NCBI GenBank assembly: GCA_040220455.1
Contig: JAVJUS010000126.1
Span: 36,681-100,680 of the forward strand
Direction: 5' to 3'
DNA: 64,000 nucleotides
DNA from: JAVJUS01 sp040220455
Lineage (GTDB): Bacteria > Pseudomonadota > Alphaproteobacteria > DSM-16000 > Inquilinaceae
A program made the position numbers and the translations under genes. Positions 18,501 through 24,516 of this stretch are shown here, piece after piece (position 1 is the first letter of the stretch; the number at the start of each line of letters is the position of its first letter). Under the pieces are notes generated by a model. The model did not search any database, was not told where the DNA came from, and saw only the letters and a list, made by a program, of their open reading frames with translations.

Positions 18501-18826
18501 AGCTGCAGCGTCTCCGGCGTATAGACGCCGCCCGCGCCGCCGCCCTCCGGCGCCGCCTCGTCGGCGACCACGGCGACGACGATCGGGTCGCGCAGTCCGA
18601 AGATCTCCTCCACCCGGTCGCGGTAGACCAGAGCCGGGTTCTCCGGATCGATGAAGGCGCCGGCCGAGGTGTCCTTCTCCAACCGCGGGATCTGGGAGAT
18701 CCCGGCGGCGATCACCATCAGGCCCAGGATCAGCACGGGCCAGCGCCAGGCCACGATGCGGCCGAAGAAGCCGCCGGGCGTCCTGGCGGACGGATCGGCC
18801 TGAGACGACGAGGGGGAGGTGGCCAC
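15599..18826 (-). CDS. RND (MMPL/HAE3) exporter fused to a LolA-like domain
   Basis: 1075 residues. Residues about 1-800 are a two-repeat RND exporter: TM1 (WPVLILGLMVIAAGI), a large periplasmic loop, a TM bundle with IGIAVADSVHVFSEYYE, then a second half with IGLGVDFAIHALDRL. After TM12 there is a further hydrophobic segment shaped like a signal peptide (about 808-828, AALALGVAGGLALGAG, then RAQ). From residue 833 comes about 243 residues of outer-membrane lipoprotein-sorting (LolA-like) type: IRSFRKYFGEEKRTVLFYEE, DDDQWLYLPALRKVRRIAAS. These are normally two genes. The fusion would hold the LolA-like lipid carrier next to the pump on the periplasmic side. It starts 116 bp after the MarR gene and is followed at 3 bp by DUF1302. 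Confidence 0.88.
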   Translation of the reverse strand: MATSPSSSQADPSARTPGGFFGRIVAWRWPVLILGLMVIAAGISQIPRLEKDTSAGAFIDPENPALVYRDRVEEIFGLRDPIVVAVVADEAAPEGGGAGGVYTPETLQLVDRLTDRLLGLDNVDPDRVVSLATESTVVGTDIGMEVPDFFDPVPQDEVGAASVRAAAEAFPLYHGNLVARDGRATVIVAELIDEDAAQATYDAIRDVTASAETPPGVTLHVAGEGAIAGFLSTYIDRDAAKLNPLAGLIITAVLFAAFLTIRGALVPNLIVLATVALTLGLMAASGVAFYVITNGLIVCLIGIAVADSVHVFSEYYESIARDPDRDRKAIVAEVMREKWRPITFTSLTTIAGFLAFWPTNDMPPIRYFGLYGAVGVAIAWVYSLTVLPAILAMLPARPSRAFRGDGAAGRQGVPARAMGALGGAVLARPGLVIGFWAVVVVAGVAGASQVVVNDSRINNFEPSEPLYRADKRINAVMDGTYNLDVVIETEGREGLFDPAVLRGIEDLQAFLETLPHVNGTTSIVDYIKQMNKAVNENRDAAYAIPDDPNLIAQLFLLYEVSGDPTDLEEEVDYERRRALVRAYLDTGEYTNNAVVVPAVEQWLDENFDLPGVTATPTGRVNVDYHWINGVDEDHAASVVVSAAAVMAMAGLLFRSAVAGLLAGAPVVVSILLIYAVMGFAGIWLGVGTSMFAAIAIGLGVDFAIHALDRLHRQLEEGGSMRDALARLYPTTGRALFFNFAALVLGFGVLVTSDVPPLVKFGALVAVAVSTAFLASLTLLPALALVLRPRFLTGGAGASTGGGVAATAGKAALALGVAGGLALGAGDTTRAQEMPSGDALMAEVDAREEGEHATADITLELTDRSGTSRVQEIRSFRKYFGEEKRTVLFYEEPTNVRGTAFLTYDYPDPSVDDDQWLYLPALRKVRRIAASDRGDYFLGTDFTYEEIKKQNKVELSDYTFATTGTETVNGVETYVVEGTPVSDAIAEEIGYGRVVWRIDPEIDMSLVSDYWDVNGNPLKTITNERIEEIDGIWTSMVIRAENHKTGHSTVFTNANVDYEESVPDRMFEQQMLRRGL

Positions 18827-18906
18827 GGCGGGGGTTCCTTCGTCTTCGGCGGCGCGGCGCCCGCCCGGTACGGGCCGGTGCCTCGGCGTTCGGCGCGCTG
18901 CCTTTA

Positions 18907-18926
18907 TATCGTGTATCTACACTATA
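18907..18926 (-). promoter_or_regulatory. Operator-like palindrome upstream of the RND gene
   Basis: TATcGTGTA-tc-TACACtATA is a 20-bp inverted repeat with one mismatched pair, in AT-rich DNA between the MarR gene and the RND gene. On the minus strand it overlaps a TATAGT -10-like hexamer. Size and form fit a MarR-type binding site. The core CTACACTAT recurs at the FAAL promoter (26392-26400). Confidence 0.5.
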
Positions 18927-18942
18927 AGGGTCCGAAAAAAGA

Positions 18943-19416
18943 TCAAGCGCCGTCGAGCAAGGCCTCGATCCCGCGGCCGGCGGCCTGCCACTCGGCCTCG
19001 CCCAGATTGGCGCGCAGGCTCTCCTGGGCCTTGCGCCAGTAGGGCAGCGCGCCGTCGAGCGCGCGGCGTCCGTCGGCCGTCAGCGCCAGCTTGCGCGCCC
19101 GCCGCGCCCCCTCCGGCCCGACCGCGATGAGGCCGCGCCGCTCCAGGAGTTGAATGTTGCGGGTCAGCGTCGTGCGCTCCATGGCGAGGAAGTCGGCGAG
19201 CCGCGTGATCGACGACGCCGATCCCTGGGCCACGGCGACCAGCAGCGTGAACTGGGTCGCCTTCAGGCCGGTCGGGCGCAGCGCCTCGTCGTAGCTGCGT
19301 GTGACCTTGCGCGCCGCCATGCGGGCCCGACGACACGCGCATTCCCGCGCGACGGTGTCGAGATCGGGCGGCGAAATGTCGCCGGCGTCGGGGGTGTCGC
19401 GCGCATCGGGAGCCAT
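18943..19416 (-). CDS. MarR-family transcriptional regulator
   Basis: 157 residues from ATG 19416; longer starts only add Arg/Ala-rich sequence. Winged-helix core: LKATQFTLLVAVAQGS (helices 1-2), ITRLADFLAMERTTLTRNIQ (recognition helix), LLERRGLIAVGPEGARRARK (wing with Arg). The N-terminal CACRRARMAARKVTRSYDE includes the CxC...R pattern common in alphaproteobacterial MarR proteins. It is 80 bp downstream of the hydrolase gene of the polyyne-like cluster and directly upstream of the RND gene, so it probably represses the exporter and perhaps the cluster. Ligand unknown; a lipid or thiol-reactive product is a reasonable guess. Confidence 0.87.
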   Translation of the reverse strand: MAPDARDTPDAGDISPPDLDTVARECACRRARMAARKVTRSYDEALRPTGLKATQFTLLVAVAQGSASSITRLADFLAMERTTLTRNIQLLERRGLIAVGPEGARRARKLALTADGRRALDGALPYWRKAQESLRANLGEAEWQAAGRGIEALLDGA

Positions 19417-19496
19417 CTTCGACCCCGTCGCATGCTCCGCCCCCGGCGTCAAGGCCGACGCCCGCCGGACGGGCGGACGCCGGGCCATGACGGCGT

Positions 19497-20471
19497 TCAC
19501 GCGACCCGGCCCTCGGCTCCCGCCTCGACCCCCGGCTCGGCCACGGCCGGCGCGGGTTCGGCGGCGGTCTCGTCGCGCGCTCCGGCCACGAAGGCCACCA
19601 GGTCGTCGAGCACGCCACGGTCGAACAGGATCTGGCGATGCCCGAGGCCCGAGCTCTCGCGCAGGCGCGTGTTCTTCAGCGCCGCGTGGATCTTGTCGGC
19701 CTCCTCGATCCGGACGAGCAGGTCGTCGTTGTCGTGGACGAGCAGCACCGGAATGTCGAGGTCCTTGCCCAGCTCGGCGATGTTCCAGTGATCCACCGGC
19801 ACGCCGTTGCGCGACCAGAGCTGCTCGCGCATGACCTGGAAGACGGGCTTGGAAATGTGCAGGTAGCCGGCCCATGCCTCCATCACGCGGGGCAGCGTGC
19901 AGGGCGCGGAGACCAGCGCCACGCGCTTCGGGCCGCGGCCCTCGCGGCGCGCGGTGGCGGAGATCGTGGCGATCGAGCCGAGCGAATGGGCGATGACGGC
20001 CTCGATGTCGCCCAGGCTGTTCATCACGCCCAGGACCGCATTGGAGAAATCGGTCATGGTCGTGTGGTCGCCGGTGGAAACGCCGTGTCCCGGCGCGTCG
20101 AAGGCGACCACGCGGTAGCCCGCCTCGACCAGCGGCTTGGCCATGCCGAACATGCTGGAGCTGTCCGCGCCCCAGCCATGGACCAGCAGGACGATCGGAT
20201 TGCCCTTCTCGCCCCAGACATAGCCGCGCTCGATCGGCGCGTTCTTGAATTTGATGCGCTTGGCGCCCAACGGCATCGTGTCGTCGGTCTTGCCGCCCAT
20301 CGGGCGGGTGCCGAGGAAATGATCCGTCGCCTTCTTGCCGCAGTAGCCCGGCGCGACGGCGCCCAGCGTGCGATAGCCGAGACGGATCGCGCGCAGCTTG
20401 AGCGGCACGGCCTCCGGCGCGGCGGCGGGCGCCGGGCGGGCCGGCGTCGTCTCGGTGTCGGTGACTGCCAT
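19497..20471 (-). CDS. Alpha/beta hydrolase of the polyyne-like cluster
   Basis: 324 residues from ATG 20471 (GGAG 6-9 nt upstream). Oxyanion region VLLVHGWGADSSSM, nucleophile elbow AHSLGSIAT (Ser about 167), Asp near LLVHDNDDLL, catalytic His in GLGHRQILFD. No signal peptide; the C-terminal tail is Ala/Glu rich. In caryoynencin-type clusters the last conserved gene is a hydrolase (CayF position) thought to release the finished chain from the carrier protein. Here it is last in the same order, 120 bp after the third desaturase gene. A general esterase role is the alternative. Confidence 0.85.
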   Translation of the reverse strand: MAVTDTETTPARPAPAAAPEAVPLKLRAIRLGYRTLGAVAPGYCGKKATDHFLGTRPMGGKTDDTMPLGAKRIKFKNAPIERGYVWGEKGNPIVLLVHGWGADSSSMFGMAKPLVEAGYRVVAFDAPGHGVSTGDHTTMTDFSNAVLGVMNSLGDIEAVIAHSLGSIATISATARREGRGPKRVALVSAPCTLPRVMEAWAGYLHISKPVFQVMREQLWSRNGVPVDHWNIAELGKDLDIPVLLVHDNDDLLVRIEEADKIHAALKNTRLRESSGLGHRQILFDRGVLDDLVAFVAGARDETAAEPAPAVAEPGVEAGAEGRVA

Positions 20472-20591
20472 GTCTCCACCTTCCCTGTCAGGACCGTGCG
20501 GGGCCGGTCGCGGCCCGGCGGCCGGCCCCGGCGGGGTGGCGGGCCGGTCGAACCGGGACCGCCGCGCCCGCCCGGGGCCGCCGTCGGGGCG

Positions 20592-21689
20592 TCAGGCCGC
20601 GGCCTTCTTCGTCGGCGAGCGCCCGTGGTCGCGGGCCATGGCCTCGAAGAAGGACTCGTAGTAGCCGGTCTGCGGGTCGTAGAGGTGGCACTTGGCCACG
20701 ACGCGCCACAGGGTCGACCACTTGAACTTCCGCTCGGTGACGTAGCCGGGGAAGTCCTTCTTGATGAGCGAGGTCGCCTCCTGAAGGTTGTAGCTCGGGA
20801 TGCCCGGCGCGACGTGGTGCGCCGTGTGGACCGAGATGTTGTGCGTCAGGAAGTGCAGCCACTGCGGGTAGTGGTAGTCGATCGTCATCAGCCGGCTGCC
20901 CTTGCGCCGCCAGGTCGCCCGGGTCAGGAACGGCAGGTCCTCGGCTGTGTGGTGCATCAGCGTCGTGATCGAGAACCACACGTGGATCGCCAGGAACGGC
21001 GCGACGAAGTAGATCAGCAGCCCGACGATGCCGGTGAACCAGGCCAGCGCCGCCAGGTAGGCGCCACACACGGCCAGGGTGAAGGCGATCGAGCGGCGGA
21101 CCTCGGCGCGCTGCTTCTTCTGCGGGAAGAAGCCCGGCTTGAAGCCCGACTCCAGCCAGTACTGACCGGTGCCGAACCAGAACAGCACGGTCCGGTTGGT
21201 CGCGTACTTGGCCTTGTCCTTCAGCGGCATGCGCTTGAAGGTCTCCCAGTCGATCGGGCGCCAGTCGGTGTCCGTCTCGATGTTGTTCGTCGCGGCGTGA
21301 TGCATGTTGTGGACATGCTTCCACGCGTTGAACGGATAGATCATCGGCAGCAGCGAAAGGTGGCCGACCCAGTTGTTCAGGGTCTTGGACCGCGAGAACG
21401 AGCCGTGGCCGCAGTCATGGGCGATGCAGTGCAGGCCCCAGCCGCCCAGGCCGGCGGCGATCCACAGCGGGATCCAGAGGCCCCAGTGCGGCGAGACCGA
21501 CACGAGGAAGACGGAGCCGGCGTAGAGCGCGTAGCTGGCGAGGAAGCCGATCATGCTGCGCACCACACGCGGCTCGTACATCGACTTCGGAATGGACTGT
21601 GCGAGCTTCTGATGCTCCACGTCCTGGATCATCTGGACGACGCGCTGGAAGCCGGCGTCCTGGTTCGGGGGAGCGGACAACAACGACAT
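20592..21689 (-). CDS. Membrane fatty-acid desaturase (third of cluster; CayE position)
   Basis: 365 residues; AAAGGAG precedes ATG 21689. Three His boxes of the membrane di-iron desaturases are present: HDCGHGS (about 94), HNMHH (about 128) and HTAHH (about 290, in THNISVHTAHHVAPG). The first box with HxxxH spacing plus the second box HxxHH fits delta-12/acetylenase-like enzymes rather than delta-9. Hydrophobic pairs around IGFLASYALYAGSVFLVSV and CGAYLAALAWFTGIVGLLIY anchor it. It should add a double or triple bond to the ACP-bound chain. An electron donor gene is not seen beside it. Confidence 0.92.
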   Translation of the reverse strand: MSLLSAPPNQDAGFQRVVQMIQDVEHQKLAQSIPKSMYEPRVVRSMIGFLASYALYAGSVFLVSVSPHWGLWIPLWIAAGLGGWGLHCIAHDCGHGSFSRSKTLNNWVGHLSLLPMIYPFNAWKHVHNMHHAATNNIETDTDWRPIDWETFKRMPLKDKAKYATNRTVLFWFGTGQYWLESGFKPGFFPQKKQRAEVRRSIAFTLAVCGAYLAALAWFTGIVGLLIYFVAPFLAIHVWFSITTLMHHTAEDLPFLTRATWRRKGSRLMTIDYHYPQWLHFLTHNISVHTAHHVAPGIPSYNLQEATSLIKKDFPGYVTERKFKWSTLWRVVAKCHLYDPQTGYYESFFEAMARDHGRSPTKKAAA

Positions 21690-21744
21690 GACGAAGTCTC
21701 CTTTGGGTTCCGGTGACGTCTCGGATCCCGGGTGGCGAGTCGGC

Positions 21745-22092
21745 TCAGTCCTCGGCCGATTCCTCGGCGTTGGACGCTTCCTCGGCCAGGTACTTGGCGA
21801 GCGCGTCGATATTCGGGTTCTCGAACAGCAGGGCCGGCGACAGGCGCCGCTCCACGACCTTCTCCAGCTCGCCCGCGACGCGGACGGCCATGCGCGAGTC
21901 CAGGCCGTAGGACTCGAACGACTTCGCGGGGTCGATCTCGGAGGGGTCGACCTTCATGTGCTGGGCGAGCCGGTCGACCAGCCACTTCTTGATGTAGGCC
22001 TCGCTCAGCGTGTCGGACTCGGCCTGCGCGGCGCCGCCGCCACCGAGGCCGAGACGCTTGGCGAAACCGGAGAGAACGCCTGCTTGAGCCAT
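21745..22092 (-). CDS. Acyl carrier protein of the polyyne-like cluster (CayD position)
   Basis: 115 residues from ATG 22092, chosen for GGAGA 9 nt upstream. Carrier domain (about 28-105) with the phosphopantetheine Ser66 in SFESYGLDSRMAV and the conserved end SPALLFENPNIDALAKYLAEEA. The N-terminal 25 residues are a Gly/Ala-rich extension and the C-terminus is acidic. It differs from the housekeeping AcpP (no DSLD) and is like the type II carrier of alkyne pathways, to which the adjacent ligase would load a fatty acid. It lies between the second and third desaturase genes with short gaps. Confidence 0.92.
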   Translation of the reverse strand: MAQAGVLSGFAKRLGLGGGGAAQAESDTLSEAYIKKWLVDRLAQHMKVDPSEIDPAKSFESYGLDSRMAVRVAGELEKVVERRLSPALLFENPNIDALAKYLAEEASNAEESAED

Positions 22093-22167
22093 GATCTGTG
22101 TCTCCTTGCTTCGAAAAAGGGCCGGGAACGGCACCCCGCCGGTCCCGACTGCGCCCCTCGGGGCGGG

Positions 22168-23184
22168 TCAGGATGACGGCGCGGCGGCGCCGGGAATCTT
22201 GCGGCGTACGCGGGCGATCTTGGTCGGGCTCGGATCGCGCAGACCCCAGACGATGCCCAGCTTGCCCATGCCGGTGAGCAGCCAGCCGCTCAGGTCCGGC
22301 TCGAACCACTTGACGCCGTGGCGGTGCCACCAGGGAAAGGCATGGTGGTTGTTCTGCAGGCCCTCGCCGAAGGTGAAGACCGCGACCCACCAGCTGTTGG
22401 TGCTCTCGTCGCGGTTGTCGAAAGGACGGCCGCCGAACATGTGGCAGACCGAGCCGACGCACCAGGCGAACTGGTTGGCGACGAACATCCGGGCCAGGCC
22501 GCCGAAGATGAAGCCCTGCCAGACCCCGGCCCAGGAGCCCAGGACCAGGCCGCCCACCGCGGCGGGAACCGCCAGCCCGGCGAACAGCCAGACGAAATAG
22601 GTGCGGTGGACGAAGAACGCCGTCCGGTCGCCCATGATGTCCTTGGCCCAGCGGCCCCAGGAGGAGGTCTCCTCCGACAGCATCCAGGGCATGTGCGACC
22701 ACCACAGGCCGCGCAGCTTGGCCATCGGGCCGTCCTTGAGGTGCGGCGAGTGCGGGTCGCCCTCGCGGTCGCTGAAGGCGTGATGGCGCCGGTGGGTGGC
22801 CACCCAGTAGAGCAGTGGGCCCTGGGCTGCGGTCGACCCCGCGATCAGCATCGCGAGCTTGGTCGCCCGGCCGGCCTTGAAGGCCAGGTGCGCCGCCATG
22901 CGATGGAAGCCCATGCTGACGCCGGCCATGTGGATGAAGTACATGACCGCGAACAGCACCCAGGCCGTCATCGTGACCTGGCCGACCAGCGTCAGCCGCA
23001 CGGCTTCCACGAAGCCCGCGAACGGCACCAGCATCACCGAGAGGGCCACGAGGCGGATCGCGAACGCGCCCTGCTGGTTGACCTTGACGATGCCGGCAGC
23101 CGGGGAGCGCGCTCGCGCCCTGTCCGCCGGGCGGGGCGCCGCGGCGCCCGCTCTCGTTTCGTCGATCGTCGTGTCGGACGGCAT
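22168..23184 (-). CDS. Membrane fatty-acid desaturase (second of cluster; CayC position)
   Basis: 338 residues from ATG 23184, with GAGGAGG upstream; a longer start (23322) would cover the preceding gap. Delta-9-type acyl desaturase: His boxes HRMAAH (about 113), HRRHH (about 150) and NNHHAFPWWHRH (about 285). Hydrophobic segments flank them (LVALSVMLVPFAGFVEAV, AVMYFIHMAGVSMGFH, LAVPAAVGGLVLGSWAG). It has close form to the next upstream desaturase, so the two are paralogues. In polyyne clusters such pairs convert single to double to triple bonds on the ACP-bound chain. Confidence 0.92.
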   Translation of the reverse strand: MPSDTTIDETRAGAAAPRPADRARARSPAAGIVKVNQQGAFAIRLVALSVMLVPFAGFVEAVRLTLVGQVTMTAWVLFAVMYFIHMAGVSMGFHRMAAHLAFKAGRATKLAMLIAGSTAAQGPLLYWVATHRRHHAFSDREGDPHSPHLKDGPMAKLRGLWWSHMPWMLSEETSSWGRWAKDIMGDRTAFFVHRTYFVWLFAGLAVPAAVGGLVLGSWAGVWQGFIFGGLARMFVANQFAWCVGSVCHMFGGRPFDNRDESTNSWWVAVFTFGEGLQNNHHAFPWWHRHGVKWFEPDLSGWLLTGMGKLGIVWGLRDPSPTKIARVRRKIPGAAAPSS

Positions 23185-23281
23185 TATCGCCCTCCTCGGT
23201 TCTTCGTCTCGGGGGCCGGACGGCTGGGCCGGCGGCCCCCGGCGATGGTGCAGTCGGGAAACGTTCCGGCCGGCGGCGCGC

Positions 23282-24226
23282 CTATCCCGCGGCGCCTCGC
23301 CGCGCCTTGGGCCGGCGGACATCGCTGACCAGACCCAGCGCGGCCAGGAGCTCGATCGACCAGCCGCCCGGGTCGAGCTGCCAGAGGCTCTGCGAGGTCC
23401 GCGCCAGCGCCGGATAGGCGTGATGGTTGTTGTGCCAGCCGCCGCCGATCGTCGGCAGCGACAGCCAGGCGAGGTTGCGGCTGTTGCTGCGGGTGTTGTG
23501 GGGCTGGCGGCCGAACAGATGGGCGAAGGAGTTCACCGACCAGGTGAACTGGTCGACCAGGAAGATGCGCACGAAGCCGCCCCACAGGAGGCCGAGGCCC
23601 GCGCCCGCCCAGGACCCGGCGATCAGCCCGCCCAGCGCCGCCGGCAGGGCCAGCCCGGCCAGGACGAACACCGCATAGAGCTGGTTGAGCTGGAAAATCA
23701 GACGGTCCCTGAACAGATCGGGGACGTATTTCGACCAGTCGGTGTCGTCGACCACGAACAGCCAGCCGACATGGGCGTGCCACCAGCCGCGCAGGCCGTT
23801 GATCAGGCCGCTGCCGTGCAGCTTGGGCGAATGGGGATCGCCCGGCCGGTCGGTGAAGGCATGGTGCTTGCGGTGCACCGCCGCCCAGAACAGCACGGGA
23901 CCCTGCGCCCCCATCGAGCCCAGAGCGCCGATGATCGTCGTCATCACCGGTCCCGCCTTGAAGGCATGGTGGGAGAAGAAGCGGTGCATGCCGACCTCGA
24001 CGCCGAACGACGTCAGGACGTACATGAACGCGAGGAGGCCGATCTCCAGCCAGCCGATGCCGTAGACGGCGGCGATCGCCACGGCGGCCACGGTCCCCAC
24101 CATTGGCAGGCCGACGGTCACCAGGGCGACCCGCCGCTGCAGGCGGGCCTTGGCCTCGAGCGGGTCGGAAGCGGCCGCCGACGAGGCGGAAGCGGCTTCA
24201 CGGTCTTCGATTGCGGTGGATGTCAT
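23282..24226 (-). CDS. Membrane fatty-acid desaturase (first of cluster; CayB position)
   Basis: 314 residues from ATG 24226 (GGAAGG upstream). His boxes HRFFSHH (about 86), HRKHH (about 122) and HNNHHAY (about 258, GGGWHNNHHAYPALA) identify a delta-9/JamB-like membrane di-iron desaturase. Four hydrophobic stretches are visible, for example VALVTVGLPMVGTVAAVAIA and LAGLALPAALGGLIAGSWAG. It follows a 290-bp AT-rich gap that contains a good promoter, so desaturase, ACP and hydrolase genes can be transcribed independently of the ligase gene. Confidence 0.92.
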   Translation of the reverse strand: MTSTAIEDREAASASSAAASDPLEAKARLQRRVALVTVGLPMVGTVAAVAIAAVYGIGWLEIGLLAFMYVLTSFGVEVGMHRFFSHHAFKAGPVMTTIIGALGSMGAQGPVLFWAAVHRKHHAFTDRPGDPHSPKLHGSGLINGLRGWWHAHVGWLFVVDDTDWSKYVPDLFRDRLIFQLNQLYAVFVLAGLALPAALGGLIAGSWAGAGLGLLWGGFVRIFLVDQFTWSVNSFAHLFGRQPHNTRSNSRNLAWLSLPTIGGGWHNNHHAYPALARTSQSLWQLDPGGWSIELLAALGLVSDVRRPKARRGAAG

Positions 24227-24516
24227 CGGGCCTTCCGTCGTGCGTTGCGGCATCGCCACGGCGCCTCGGCTCGCCTGCCGACCGGGCCCTATCCTTCGTG
24301 CGCGAACCGTTCGCGGCGATGGAGGGACCCGCAAGTCACGAACCGTCGGCCGTCATGCGCGGGTGGCGAATACTCGTATAACGAGCATCACTAATTTTGT
24401 CTCTACTTTATACCTTGCTGCGTTGCACCATTCAAGCAGTAAAAGAGTGAGTACACTAAGATGCACGACTTAAAAACGATACATGCGTAACAATCGGTCG
24501 CGCCGGGGAGCACCCC
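24227..24516 (-). promoter_or_regulatory. Promoter and operator candidate inside the polyyne-like cluster
   Basis: AT-rich gap without a gene. On the minus strand TTGAAT (24430-24435) and TATAAA (24407-24412) are separated by 17 bp, a near-consensus housekeeping promoter. Downstream of the expected start lies the palindrome CTCGT-ata-ACGAG (24373-24385), a possible repressor site. It would drive the three desaturase genes, the ACP and the hydrolase. Confidence 0.65.
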
